A DNA stretch of 21,088 nucleotides, taken from NCBI GenBank assembly GCA_026000155.1, contig BNYG01000034.1:1-21088 (forward strand), given 5' to 3'. Positions within the stretch are counted from its first letter, which is position 1; each line of letters opens with the position of its first letter. Positions 7,374-15,635 of the stretch are shown here, piece by piece. Both the position numbers and the translations under genes were made by a program. Source of the DNA: Bacteroidia bacterium. Its GTDB lineage: Bacteria; Bacteroidota; Bacteroidia; Bacteroidales; Azobacteroidaceae. The notes under the pieces were generated by a model. It did no database searches and was not told where the DNA came from. It saw only the letters and a list, made by a program, of their open reading frames with translations.

Positions 7374-7912
7374 TCTTCCTTGATTAATTCCATTCCTCTC
7401 AAAATAGCCTTTTCATTCATCGGCAAGAGTTTATGATGGCGTTCGGGAAGCGATTTTTTCAAACCGGCCAAAACACTTTCCATCTTTACCATCGGCGCGA
7501 CTTTAAGTACGCCGCCTAATACTATCATATTGAATGCTTTAGCATTTCCTTCTTTATTCGCTGTATTCATAGCGTCAATTTCGAATACCCGGATATCTTT
7601 ACGAGACGGTTTTTTGGTAATGCCGTTGCCATCGTAAATCAAGATACCACCCGGTTTGACTGCTTTCTCAAATTTTTCCAGGGAAGGCTGATTCAATATA
7701 ATCGCGATATCGTACTCGTTCAACACCGGTGAAGAAATGCGTTCATCACTTAAAATAACGGTCACATTGGCCGTACCTCCGCGTTGTTCGGGACCGTATG
7801 ATGGAAACCAGCTCACTTCTTTTCCTTCCATTAATCCGGAATAGGCTAATATTTTACCCATACTCAGGACTCCTTGTCCGCCGAATCCGGCGATAATCAG
7901 TTCGTACTGCAT
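7370..7912 (-). CDS. 2-oxoacid:ferredoxin oxidoreductase, gamma subunit
   Basis: 180 residues. The gamma subunit of the pyruvate/2-oxoacid ferredoxin oxidoreductase family is recognised by GFGGQGVLSMGKILAYSG at the N-terminus and SYGPEQRGGTANVTVILSD, both family hallmarks. It works with alpha and beta subunits to oxidatively decarboxylate 2-oxoacids (2-oxoglutarate or branched-chain 2-oxoacids) to acyl-CoA, reducing ferredoxin in the cytoplasm. It lies one base downstream of the beta gene and overlaps the porin start by 4 bases, so the three are probably co-transcribed. Substrate specificity cannot be read from this subunit. Confidence 0.92.
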   Translation of the reverse strand: MQYELIIAGFGGQGVLSMGKILAYSGLMEGKEVSWFPSYGPEQRGGTANVTVILSDERISSPVLNEYDIAIILNQPSLEKFEKAVKPGGILIYDGNGITKKPSRKDIRVFEIDAMNTANKEGNAKAFNMIVLGGVLKVAPMVKMESVLAGLKKSLPERHHKLLPMNEKAILRGMELIKEE

Positions 7913-7913
7913 A

Positions 7914-8669
7914 TTATTTGTCTTTTAAAACACCCAGGGGATACATGGGTAACATATTTTCGACCATCCATTGATTGGCTTGTTCCGGCGTCATTTTCCA
8001 ACCGGATGCACAAGTAGATACAAGTTCCACCACTGAAGTTCCTTTGCCTGCCATGGAATTTTCGAAGGCTTTGCGAAGCATTTTCTTTGCTTTTTTGATG
8101 GCCGGAGCTGTGTGAACGGTTTCGCGGGCAATCAGACAAGTTCCTTCCAATTGAGCCAACAAGTCGGTGATTTTCAACGGGTAACCGTTCAATTCCACAT
8201 TACGTCCATACGGACAAGTAGCGGTTTTCATACCTTCCAAAGTCGTCGGCGCCATTTGACCGCCTGTCATACCGTAAATAGCATTATTGATAAAAACAAT
8301 GACGATATTTTCGCCCCGGTTGCAGGCGTGAATGGTTTCCGCCGTACCGATAGCGGCCAAATCGCCGTCACCTTGATACGTGAAGACCATTTTATCCGGA
8401 TTTAATCTTTTCGCAGCCGTAGCAATAGCCGGCGCCCGTCCGTGGGCGGCTTCGATCCAATCAATATCTAAATAATTATAGGCAAAAACAGCACAACCCA
8501 CCGGTGCAATACCGATGGTTTTTTCTGCTAAACCCATTTCGTCGATTACTTCCGCTACTAATTTGTGTACCACGCCGTGACTGCATCCGGGACAGTAATG
8601 CATCGGATTGTCGTTCATCAAGCGCGGCTTTTGATATACCAGATTTTCGGGACTTACCATGTTATCCAT
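7914..8669 (-). CDS. 2-oxoacid:ferredoxin oxidoreductase, beta (thiamine-diphosphate-binding) subunit
   Basis: 251 residues carrying the ThDP/Mg-binding core: CPGCSHGVVHK near the N-terminus, then GDGDLAAIGTAETIHACNRG and the Asn in FINNAIYGMTGGQMAPTT. It is the catalytic partner that decarboxylates the 2-oxoacid. The sequence best resembles the 2-oxoglutarate/2-oxoisovalerate (Kor/Vor) type. A TAGCTTTG promoter box lies 29 bases upstream and an unrelated zinc-ribbon gene comes next, so the alpha subunit and small ferredoxin subunit usually encoded just upstream in Bacteroidetes are not here. The enzyme would need an alpha subunit encoded elsewhere. ATG at 8669 is used; ATG at 8660 (MVSPENL) is an alternative. 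Confidence 0.92.
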   Translation of the reverse strand: MDNMVSPENLVYQKPRLMNDNPMHYCPGCSHGVVHKLVAEVIDEMGLAEKTIGIAPVGCAVFAYNYLDIDWIEAAHGRAPAIATAAKRLNPDKMVFTYQGDGDLAAIGTAETIHACNRGENIVIVFINNAIYGMTGGQMAPTTLEGMKTATCPYGRNVELNGYPLKITDLLAQLEGTCLIARETVHTAPAIKKAKKMLRKAFENSMAGKGTSVVELVSTCASGWKMTPEQANQWMVENMLPMYPLGVLKDK

Positions 8670-8697
8670 ATAATTTCTATTTCAATTTAACTGACAA

Positions 8698-8705
8698 CAA
8701 AGCTA
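8698..8705 (-). promoter_or_regulatory. -7 promoter box for the oxidoreductase beta-gamma-porin operon
   Basis: The minus strand reads TAGCTTTG, matching TAnnTTTG, 29 bases before the beta-subunit ATG. It supports transcription starting at the beta gene and not further upstream. Confidence 0.6.
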
Positions 8706-8759
8706 CAAAAAAAATCGGTATGTTGGTTCAAATTCCGCAAAAATCGAATGCCGGTCATT

Positions 8760-9596
8760 TCATTCTTCCACTCCTGCAAGCGCCGGGTCGATAATGATCC
8801 GTCCGCAATGTTCGCAAACGATGGTTTTTTTCCGTAATTTGATGTCCAATTGTCTTTGAGGCGGAATTTTATTGAAACAACCGCCGCAAGCATCGCGTTG
8901 GATATACACTACTCCCAAACCGTTTCTGGCGCTTTTGCGGATCCGTTTGAAAGCGGATAATAAACGCGGTTCGATAGTCGTTTCGAGCTGTTTGGCCTTT
9001 TCCCGCATTTGCTCTTCCTGGATTTTCGTTTCGGAAATAATTTCGTCCAATTCTTCTTTTTTGGATTTCAAATCTGCCTGGCGTTCCTCATAAAGCTTTT
9101 TGCATTTCTGGATTTCTTCGCCAAGTATTTTAGCTTCGTGCGTAAATTCGCGGATACGTTTATCTGCCAATTCCACTTCCAAGCCCTGGTATTCGATTTC
9201 CTTCGATAAATTGTCGAACTCCCGGTTGTTGCGTACATTATCCAATTGCGCCTGATACTTTTCGATTGAAGCATTGGCATCGGTAATCTTAATCCGTTGT
9301 TGTCCGATAGTCGTGTCGAGGTCTTTCGCATCCAATTGGAAATTATGAATACGGGTTTGAAGTCCTGCTACTTCATCTTCCAAGTCCTGCACTTCAAAAG
9401 GCAGTTCCCCGCGAAGCGTTTTTATCTTGTCGATTTCCGATAACATCAATTGCAGACGGTACAGGTTCGTCAATTTTTGTTCAACAGGCAATTCACCGCT
9501 CTCCGTTTTGTCCGTTGTATTTACACTTTGTTCGATTACAGGCTCAACACTTACTTTTTTCTTTTTTTGTTCAGCCGTTTGTTCTTTTTTAGCCAT
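8760..9596 (-). CDS. C4-type zinc-ribbon coiled-coil protein
   Basis: 278 residues. A Lys/Gln-rich N-terminus is followed by a long coiled coil (about residues 40-210, with heptads of Leu/Ile and many E, K, Q, R). The C-terminal zinc ribbon has CGGCFNKIPPQRQL and IVCEHCGRIIIDP, two C-x-x-C knuckles. This is the architecture of the widespread bacterial zinc-ribbon family (zf-RING_7), thought to act in RNA/nucleic-acid or translation-related processes; its role in Bacteroidetes is not established. It lies 7 bases downstream of the Nif3-like gene, a pairing recalled as frequent in Bacteroidetes, so the two probably form one transcription unit. The N-terminal 35 residues look disordered. Confidence 0.88.
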   Translation of the reverse strand: MAKKEQTAEQKKKKVSVEPVIEQSVNTTDKTESGELPVEQKLTNLYRLQLMLSEIDKIKTLRGELPFEVQDLEDEVAGLQTRIHNFQLDAKDLDTTIGQQRIKITDANASIEKYQAQLDNVRNNREFDNLSKEIEYQGLEVELADKRIREFTHEAKILGEEIQKCKKLYEERQADLKSKKEELDEIISETKIQEEQMREKAKQLETTIEPRLLSAFKRIRKSARNGLGVVYIQRDACGGCFNKIPPQRQLDIKLRKKTIVCEHCGRIIIDPALAGVEE

Positions 9597-9603
9597 ATTT
9601 GTA

Positions 9604-10377
9604 TTACATGTAATTTACTGGATTTGTATTCACCTTTGAAAAATGAACCGCAAAGTTAGGTATTTTTTTCGAAATAATATCAAAAAACAGCTCTTTTGTA
9701 TAATGTTCCGATTCATAATGACCTACAACGGCCAAAAGAATCCGGTCTTCCACATTGTAATAATCATTGTACCGGGCTTCCCCCGTCAGGAAAACATCTG
9801 CACCCTGTTCGATCGCCTCATGGATCAGAAAAGCACCGCTACCTCCACAGAGCGCCACTTCGCGAATCATTTTTCCGGTGAACGGAGAATGCTGCAAGTT
9901 TTCCAACTGGAAAATCGTTTTTATCCGTTGCAAAAACGATTCTTCCTCTTCCGCAGCCACCAACTCCCCTACCGCACCGGAACCGCCGTTTCCGGTTGGT
10001 TTCAAAAAACGGATATTTTGCAAACCGATTTTTTCAGCCAAAAGAAAATTGACGCCACCGGACGCATTATCCAGATTCGTATGAGCGGAATAAACGACCA
10101 AATCGTTTTTACAGGCTTTCACCACACACCGTTCGATATACGTTTTTCCCGTAAGCGTCCGCAAAGGCTTGAATAACAGCGGATGATGGGAAATAATTAA
10201 ATTACAATCCAACTCAATCGCTTCCTCCAGCACCTCCTCCGTGACATCCAGACACACCAAAATTCCTGTAAGCGTTTGGGAAATATCGCCGACCTGAATA
10301 CCGGAATTATCGAAATCGTCCTGTAAGTCTAAAGGGGCGAATTCTTCAAGCGCCCCGGTTATTTGTGCAATTTTCAT
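9604..10377 (-). CDS. Nif3-like dinuclear metal-centre protein
   Basis: 257 residues of the Nif3/YbgI family, toroidal hexamers with a di-metal site and proposed hydrolase (GTP cyclohydrolase I type 2-like) activity. Metal-ligand motifs are ISHHPLLF (His pair), YSAHTNLDNASGGVN (His, Asp) and VVGHYESEHYTKEL (His, Glu). The length matches the short form that lacks the inserted PII-like domain present in many longer homologues. ATG at 10377 lies 5 bases after the stop of the restriction endonuclease gene, so transcription probably continues from the restriction-modification genes through this gene into the zinc-ribbon gene. Confidence 0.92.
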   Translation of the reverse strand: MKIAQITGALEEFAPLDLQDDFDNSGIQVGDISQTLTGILVCLDVTEEVLEEAIELDCNLIISHHPLLFKPLRTLTGKTYIERCVVKACKNDLVVYSAHTNLDNASGGVNFLLAEKIGLQNIRFLKPTGNGGSGAVGELVAAEEEESFLQRIKTIFQLENLQHSPFTGKMIREVALCGGSGAFLIHEAIEQGADVFLTGEARYNDYYNVEDRILLAVVGHYESEHYTKELFFDIISKKIPNFAVHFSKVNTNPVNYM

Positions 10378-10382
10378 TTGAA

Positions 10383-11015
10383 TTATCCTTTCAATCTCTC
10401 TATTTCTTTTTTAATTTCGTCAATTATTTCTTTGTTGGCTATTTCTTTTTTACCATTCACTTTTTCAGAAAAAACATAAAATACTTTTCCTCCAAATTTT
10501 GATGAAAACTTTTTATGCGTTTCGGCTTGTAAGTTATACTCTTTGAAAATTTCAGGTAATTGTATTCCTGTATTGACAGGTTTAATTTGAAGTCCGATAA
10601 ATTTCTCTCCAATTTTGATATAAAAATCAACATTGAATAATCTGTCCCATTCATCGGGTGCAGATTCGATTTTTACGCCTAAAATGTTTTGCAATTGACC
10701 ATAAATTGTTTGAATTTCAGTCATATAGCCTTCAAAAGTTCTATCTATGACAAGTTGCAACATATAATCAATACAATCTTCTTCCGTAACTTCTGCCACT
10801 TCCGATTGAATAACTTCCGTAATTTTCACGTACAACTTTTTCCCTAACTCTTCAATATGTTCTTTCGGCTTGACGTTTGCAAAATAATACTCTCGCCATT
10901 CTTCTATCGTTTTGGGCGAACATTTTCTGATTGATTCGGAAGTTGCTCCAACATTTCTTTTGAAATTTAGTTGGAAACGATTCATTGCGCTATTTAGTAT
11001 CCATTCTTTTGCCAT
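10383..11015 (-). CDS. MjaI-family type II restriction endonuclease
   Basis: 210 residues strongly resembling the MjaI restriction endonuclease family. The opening MAKEWILNSAMNRFQLNFKR, the segment ESIRKCSPKTIEEWREYYF and VKPKEHIEELGKKLYVKITE are characteristic. A PD-(D/E)XK-like core may be formed by Asp in FNVDFYIKIG and Q-x-K in FIGLQIKPVN. MjaI itself cleaves CTAG; the same specificity is inferred here and fits the near absence of CTAG in the window. The gene starts 3 bases after the methyltransferase stop, the classic type II arrangement. It is more AT-rich than its neighbours by eye, in keeping with horizontal acquisition. It looks full length. Confidence 0.9.
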   Translation of the reverse strand: MAKEWILNSAMNRFQLNFKRNVGATSESIRKCSPKTIEEWREYYFANVKPKEHIEELGKKLYVKITEVIQSEVAEVTEEDCIDYMLQLVIDRTFEGYMTEIQTIYGQLQNILGVKIESAPDEWDRLFNVDFYIKIGEKFIGLQIKPVNTGIQLPEIFKEYNLQAETHKKFSSKFGGKVFYVFSEKVNGKKEIANKEIIDEIKKEIERLKG

Positions 11016-11018
11016 AAT

Positions 11019-12299
11019 CTATACCTTTCTAAATTTCTCTTTATACTTAAATTCCACACTTTCATCCACATCCGCCAACCCTGCTTTCAACAAATGCGCA
11101 TTAATAAAAGTCTTATTTTCCAAATACAAATAAGCCATTAAATGATTATCGGCATCGTGTTTAACTTCATCGTACCGAAGGAAAACTTTTTCGCCTTTCA
11201 GTTTTTTGATTAAAAATTCAGTCGCTTTACCGTTTATGACAGGATTTTGTTTTATTCCTATCAATCTTATAATTAAATCGTTATTTAATCTAACCAATTC
11301 GGGGGAAATAATCTCTTTGACAGAAAAATATTCTTCGCGCTTTCCGGTACTGTTTGCATCAATTTTTGAGCCGTATTGAATGGCTTTTACGTCTATTTTT
11401 TTATCCAATTTATGGGTGTCCTTGAATTGATAAGACAATTGATTGATGCGTTCTTCAAAATGTTGCGAAATGTCATTTTGCTTTATCACAGTTACTTCCG
11501 ATTTGGCAAATACATCGTCATTCCCTATTCGCTCTTTGATAATCGGAATGAAGTCGGGATTGATTTCATATCCGACCGAATTTCTGCTTAATTTTTTTGC
11601 AACGGTAGCCGTTGTCCCACTTCCCATGAATGGGTCTAAAACCGTTTCGTTCGGGAAAGAAAACATTCGGATGAGGCGATAAGGCAACTCTTCGGGAAAC
11701 ATTGCCAAATGCTTGTCCTGTTTTGTGCCCGAAAAATACCAATGTCCATTAAAATAGGTGTTCCATTCTTCGTTGGTCATTACCGAGTTATCTTTTTGTT
11801 CTTGTGTGGGCTTTGGCGCATTTCCCTGCTTTTTAAACAACAAAATATATTCAAAATCCAACTTTACAATGCCGTTTCGCGGGTGCGGAAAACTGCCCAT
11901 AATGCTGGCGCCGCCCGAAGTGTTCATGGTCGTTGTTTTTTGCCAGATAATTTGCCCCATAAAGTCGAATCCCAAAATTTCGCAAAACTTGATAATTTCA
12001 GTATGAATAGGAATGATTTTGTAACGCCCATAGTAAGTAGAACGGGCAAATTGGTCGCCAATGTTGATACACAGGCGGCAACCATCGTGCAAAACACGAT
12101 AACACTCTTGCCACGTAAGGTTTAAGTGGTTGATATAGGTTTCGTAATCATCATGAAATCCGATTTGATTTTCCGTACCATAATCTTTGAGTTGCCAATA
12201 GGGCGGCGAAGTAACAATCAAATGAACACTCTTGTCTTTTAGTTCGCTCATTTGGCGGCTGTCACCGTTGATTATTGTATGTGTCGTTTTACTGAACAT
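11019..12299 (-). CDS. DNA methyltransferase (probable N4-cytosine, beta class) with C-terminal SNase-like domain
   Basis: 426 residues. The catalytic motif IV TSPPYW is at residues 30-35, and the S-adenosylmethionine motif DPFMGSGTT follows at 222-230. This is the beta-class order, and the S-P-P-Y form fits m4C or m6A modification; m4C is inferred from the MjaI pairing. Residues about 338-412 resemble a staphylococcal-nuclease-like (thermonuclease) fold: VRLNNDLIIRLIGI, KATEFLIKKLKGEKVFLRYD, LMAYLYLENKTFINAHLLKA. The usual catalytic 'YGR' Arg position reads DNH, so the domain is probably non-catalytic and may bind DNA. It protects the host from the downstream endonuclease. A promoter box lies 20 bases upstream. 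Confidence 0.9.
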   Translation of the reverse strand: MFSKTTHTIINGDSRQMSELKDKSVHLIVTSPPYWQLKDYGTENQIGFHDDYETYINHLNLTWQECYRVLHDGCRLCINIGDQFARSTYYGRYKIIPIHTEIIKFCEILGFDFMGQIIWQKTTTMNTSGGASIMGSFPHPRNGIVKLDFEYILLFKKQGNAPKPTQEQKDNSVMTNEEWNTYFNGHWYFSGTKQDKHLAMFPEELPYRLIRMFSFPNETVLDPFMGSGTTATVAKKLSRNSVGYEINPDFIPIIKERIGNDDVFAKSEVTVIKQNDISQHFEERINQLSYQFKDTHKLDKKIDVKAIQYGSKIDANSTGKREEYFSVKEIISPELVRLNNDLIIRLIGIKQNPVINGKATEFLIKKLKGEKVFLRYDEVKHDADNHLMAYLYLENKTFINAHLLKAGLADVDESVEFKYKEKFRKV

Positions 12300-12318
12300 T
12301 TTCTATTTTCTATTTCTG

Positions 12319-12326
12319 CAAAAATA
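12319..12326 (-). promoter_or_regulatory. -7 promoter box for the restriction-modification operon
   Basis: The minus strand reads TATTTTTG, matching TAnnTTTG, 20 bases before the methyltransferase ATG. It lies in the 43-bp gap after the aminotransferase stop, indicating independent transcription of the modification gene. Confidence 0.55.
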
Positions 12327-12342
12327 CTAATTTTTATTGAGA

Positions 12343-13650
12343 CTATGTCTTTGCTTTAAACGCCTCCAGCCGTTCATCCAACAAGTCGTATTGGTGATCT
12401 TTAATAAACGAAGTGCAGGCGCGCAGTCCTTCCTGGTTGCTGCCGGTGGTTGATAAAGAAATCGCCGAGATACCATACGGAATCAAGGCTGCCATTAATT
12501 CGCCGCCCGACATGCCCGGATAACGGATGGTAAAATAAAAACCGTCGGCAATTTCTTCGCCCAGGTCATTATCATAGACGATTTCAAAGCCGTGTTTCAG
12601 GAAAATTTCTTTCATTCGTTTGGCCCGCCTGCCGTATTCCTTTACTTCTTCCAGAAAATGGAAATCTCCGTCGGAAGCCGCTTGAAACATCGCTGCCAAG
12701 GCGTATTGCCCCGAATGGCTGGTACCCGACGAAATTGCGTACAAAGCCCTGTGAATGAATACACTGCCGAAAGTACCTCCGCCGTAACGCCGGGTCAATC
12801 CCGGATACGAACGCTTGTACAAGGAATCGGACATTGCTACCACTCCGATGCGCTGCCCTGCATAACTGAACGCTTTGGAACCCGAAATCAATAACAGGTA
12901 ATTGTCCGTATATCTTCCTACGCTGGCTTGAAAAGGCGCTTGGAAGGGTGTACCCAAGTCTTTTCGAAAGTCCATGGCAAAATAAGCCAAATCTTCCAAA
13001 ACCACGACATCGTATTTCGTGGCTAATTCGCCGATAATCTGCAATTCTTTTTCCTGCAGGCAAAACCAGGCCGGATTGTTGGGATTGGAATAAATGATAC
13101 AGGAAATATTTCCTTTGGACAAATAAGATTCCAATTTATCTTTTAACAGTTCTCCCCGGAAATCATAAACATCGAACGATGCGTATTTGTAACCCAAAAC
13201 GACTGCTTGTTGCTTTTGTACCGGGAAACCGGGGTCGATAAACAAAATGGTATCCCGCTTTTCATCGCATTGACCGGATACCAAAAAAGAAGTAAAAGTC
13301 CCTTGCATCGAGCCGACTACCGGTACACAACCTTCCGGGGAAATATCCAGATCAATGAAGGCTTTTATAAAACGGGACGCCTCTTTTTTCAATGCGGGCA
13401 GTCCGTCGATGATGGGATAAATGGAAGCGACACCCTTTTGCAAAGCCTCTATCTCTGCTTTTACACCCACTGCTGCAGGAGGTAATCCGGGAACGCCCAT
13501 TTCCATGTGAATAAATTCCACGCCGGCTTGTTGTTCTATTTTTCCGGCAATAGCTACTACTTCCCGAATTGTTGCCTTCGAGAAATTTTTTATCTGTAAT
13601 TCATCAATTGCCTTTTGAACAATCGTGTTTGGAACAGGAATATTCATCAT
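12343..13650 (-). CDS. PLP-dependent aminotransferase, class I/II
   Basis: About 435 residues of fold-type I PLP enzyme. Recognisable parts are substrate-loop FIHMEMGVPGLPP, the PLP-phosphate region VVGSMQGTFTS, IIYSNPNNPAWFC (Asn), VVLEDLAYFAMDF (Asp and Tyr), and the Schiff-base Lys in ISGSKAFSYAGQRIGV. Amino donor and product cannot be inferred. The frame extends to a GTG at 13668, but the ATG at 13650 (MMNIPVPN) falls one base after the preceding gene's stop and has an AAGGT-like sequence before it, so it is preferred. It forms an operon-like run with recR and the HAD phosphatase gene. Confidence 0.88.
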   Translation of the reverse strand: MMNIPVPNTIVQKAIDELQIKNFSKATIREVVAIAGKIEQQAGVEFIHMEMGVPGLPPAAVGVKAEIEALQKGVASIYPIIDGLPALKKEASRFIKAFIDLDISPEGCVPVVGSMQGTFTSFLVSGQCDEKRDTILFIDPGFPVQKQQAVVLGYKYASFDVYDFRGELLKDKLESYLSKGNISCIIYSNPNNPAWFCLQEKELQIIGELATKYDVVVLEDLAYFAMDFRKDLGTPFQAPFQASVGRYTDNYLLLISGSKAFSYAGQRIGVVAMSDSLYKRSYPGLTRRYGGGTFGSVFIHRALYAISSGTSHSGQYALAAMFQAASDGDFHFLEEVKEYGRRAKRMKEIFLKHGFEIVYDNDLGEEIADGFYFTIRYPGMSGGELMAALIPYGISAISLSTTGSNQEGLRACTSFIKDHQYDLLDERLEAFKAKT

Positions 13651-13651
13651 C

Positions 13652-14107
13652 TTAATACCTTTTTCCACTCTGTTTGTCCAATGCTTCTCCCAATTGAATC
13701 AACCAGTTTTTCTTTACCGCCGGACGGTCGCTATCCAGCATAAAATCATAATCCGGTATCGTGTTGGAACCCGATTTGATGATTTTATAAATAATTCCCC
13801 AATCGGGCAAGCCGCCTATGTTCCGGTCGTCGATATAAACATCCGCCCCTAATTTGCGGGGATCCCCTTTCTGAAATTCTTCGTCCGGATAATTCTTATT
13901 ATAGGCATAAAAAGTTAATCCGTTGTTTTCACAATAATCGATTGCTTCCTGCAATAATTTACCTTCCCGCATAGTCCACATAATGAGCTTGTGATGCTCG
14001 TCTTGTTGTAATTTTTTCAAAACATCCAAGGCAAACGGAATGGGTTTGCCGATTTTAGGATATTCATGTTCTACAATGGTTCCATCGAAATCTACTGCAA
14101 TTGTCAT
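13652..14107 (-). CDS. HAD-superfamily hydrolase, small cap-less type
   Basis: 151 residues. HAD motif I is AVDFDGTIVEHEYP, with the nucleophile Asp and the DxD pattern; the motif II region is KLIMWTMREG; the acidic motif IV is ADVYIDDRNIGG. No large cap domain is visible. It resembles the small hypothetical hydrolases of Bacteroides (BT0820-like), whose substrate is not known. It lies 28 bases after recR and one base before the aminotransferase start. A phosphatase function on a small phosphorylated compound or nucleic-acid end is possible but not shown. Confidence 0.82.
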   Translation of the reverse strand: MTIAVDFDGTIVEHEYPKIGKPIPFALDVLKKLQQDEHHKLIMWTMREGKLLQEAIDYCENNGLTFYAYNKNYPDEEFQKGDPRKLGADVYIDDRNIGGLPDWGIIYKIIKSGSNTIPDYDFMLDSDRPAVKKNWLIQLGEALDKQSGKRY

Positions 14108-14135
14108 AATTTATTCCTTTTATTACGTGTTGTGT

Positions 14136-14759
14136 TTATAATTTAAGCGTATCGTTAAAATCAACCCGGTTCACGATGGAACGTCCCAAGGTGATTTCAT
14201 CCGCATATTCTATTTCATCGCCAACGGCAATTCCCCGGGCAATCACCGATATTTTCACTTCCCGGCCGGAAAGTTTCCTGAAAATATAAAAATTAGTGGT
14301 ATCCCCTTCCATCGTCGTACTCAACGCCAGGATAATTTCCTTTACGCTTTCTTTATCTACTCTTTCGATTAAGCTTTCTATCTGCAAATCGCCGGGTCCG
14401 ATACCGTCCATCGGGGAAATAATGCCCCCCAGCACATGATATAAGCCGTGAAACTGTCCTGTATTTTCAATCGCCATCACCTCTTTAATATTTTCTACCA
14501 CACAGACTAAAGACGTATCGCGGGACAAATCACCGCAAATATGGCAGATTTCATCATCACAAATATTGTGACAAATCTTACAATAATTTATTTCATTCCG
14601 AAGGGTAATAATAGCCCTTCCCAGATTTTCGACTTCTTCAGGCGTCCTTTTTAATGTATGGAGTACTAATCTCAAAGCGGTTTTACGACCGATGCCCGGC
14701 AGTTTAGCAAACTCATTGACAGCGTTTTCCAATATAGCAGAAGGATATTTCTGAATCAT
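14136..14759 (-). CDS. recR: Recombination mediator protein RecR
   Basis: 207 residues, the usual RecR length. Domains in order: helix-hairpin-helix with [17 protein letters not shown]; a four-Cys zinc finger with [16 protein letters not shown]; a Toprim domain from [15 protein letters not shown] to [10 protein letters not shown]; and the C-terminal segment VISRGxP-like [16 protein letters not shown]. RecR acts with RecO and RecF to load RecA at single-stranded gaps and daughter-strand lesions. A TACTTTTG promoter box lies 19 bases upstream of the ATG. It is the first gene of a run with the HAD hydrolase and aminotransferase genes. Confidence 0.97.
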   Translation of the reverse strand: MIQKYPSAILENAVNEFAKLPGIGRKTALRLVLHTLKRTPEEVENLGRAIITLRNEINYCKICHNICDDEICHICGDLSRDTSLVCVVENIKEVMAIENTGQFHGLYHVLGGIISPMDGIGPGDLQIESLIERVDKESVKEIILALSTTMEGDTTNFYIFRKLSGREVKISVIARGIAVGDEIEYADEITLGRSIVNRVDFNDTLKL

Positions 14760-14777
14760 TCGAAGCGATTATTTACG

Positions 14778-14785
14778 CAAAAGTA
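14778..14785 (-). promoter_or_regulatory. -7 promoter box upstream of recR
   Basis: The minus strand reads TACTTTTG, matching TAnnTTTG, 19 bases before the recR ATG and in the 39-bp gap after the pseudouridine synthase gene. Confidence 0.6.
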
Positions 14786-14798
14786 GGTTATTTTCCGC

Positions 14799-15476
14799 TT
14801 ATTTGCAAGTCTCAAACGCTTTCCATAGCTTATCCTGTTCAGGCAGAGGGGCAATAATCTCCATTTCTTCCAAGGAAACCGGATGAATAAACCGGACTCT
14901 ACGCGCATGCAGGCTGATGCCGCCGTCGGGATTGGAACGGTCGAAACCGTATTTCAAATCGCCTTTTACCGGGCATCCCATTTTCGCCAACTGGCAACGA
15001 ATCTGGTGGTGCCGGCCGGTTTTCAGATCAATTTCGAGCAAGAAATACCGATCGGAACGGGCAATCAGTTGATAAGAAAGAACAGCTTTTTTAGAACCGG
15101 GTTTTTCGGTATCGTAAGCATAGGATTTGTTTTGCTTTTCGTTACGAACCAAATAATGCACCCATTCCCCTTCGTCTTGGGAAGGACGGTTTTTAACTAT
15201 CGCCCAATAGGTTTTTTTGATTTTTCCCTCGCGGAACATTTCGTTCATTCGGGTCAAAGCCTTACTCGTTTTCGCAAAAAGGACCAATCCCGAAACGGGA
15301 CGGTCCAAGCGATGCGTTACGCCGATAAACACATTCCCCGGTTTGTTGTATTTCTCTTTCAACCATTGCTGAACGGTTTCCGAAAGAGGACTGTCCCCGG
15401 TTTTGTCGCCCTGAACAATCTCCGAACAAGTCTTGTTCACGGCGATCAGATGATTATCTTCGTAGATTACTTGCAT
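14799..15476 (-). CDS. RluA-family pseudouridine synthase
   Basis: 225 residues. It isomerises uridine to pseudouridine in rRNA or tRNA. The catalytic Asp is in THRLDRPVSGLVLFAK (H-R-L-D), the KTYWAIVKN strand follows, and the family motif LKTGRHHQIRCQLA is present. No N-terminal S4 RNA-binding domain is present, so it is one of the short single-domain RluA members; the target site cannot be told. The N-terminus MQVIYEDNHLIAVNKT is typical, so the start at 15476 is well supported. The upstream gap to fabG contains a REP-like palindrome and no clear promoter box. Confidence 0.92.
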   Translation of the reverse strand: MQVIYEDNHLIAVNKTCSEIVQGDKTGDSPLSETVQQWLKEKYNKPGNVFIGVTHRLDRPVSGLVLFAKTSKALTRMNEMFREGKIKKTYWAIVKNRPSQDEGEWVHYLVRNEKQNKSYAYDTEKPGSKKAVLSYQLIARSDRYFLLEIDLKTGRHHQIRCQLAKMGCPVKGDLKYGFDRSNPDGGISLHARRVRFIHPVSLEEMEIIAPLPEQDKLWKAFETCK

Positions 15477-15504
15477 AAAGTTTTTTTTCTGCCTTCTCCC
15501 TCGC

Positions 15505-15624
15505 CCCTGTCATTGCGGGCTCTTTGAACATCTGTCATTGCGGGCTTGACCCGCAATCCCCTGCTAATCGTTAATAGCCCTTTAACGAACATCTTGGGAT
15601 TGCGGGTCAAGCCCGCAATGACAG
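15505..15624. repeat. REP/MITE-like nested palindromic element
   Basis: Two exact 29-bp arms in inverted orientation, 15532-15560 and 15596-15624, enclose a 35-bp centre that has its own hairpin (tcgttaa / ttaacga). Each arm is itself an imperfect palindrome (attgcggg...cccgcaat). A third partial copy, ccctgtcattgcgggct at 15505-15521, repeats the outer 17 bp of the right arm. The structure is that of a REPIN or miniature inverted-repeat element between genes. No transposase is present in the window. Confidence 0.85.
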
Positions 15625-15635
15625 GGAGGTGAGAA

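Noticed and set aside
9427..10176. Long plus-strand open frames opposite the zinc-ribbon and Nif3-like genes
   Set aside because: They are antisense shadows of well-supported minus-strand genes, without family motifs.
15505..15624. CRISPR array
   Set aside because: The repeats are inverted, only two and a half copies exist, and there are no regular spacers or cas genes.
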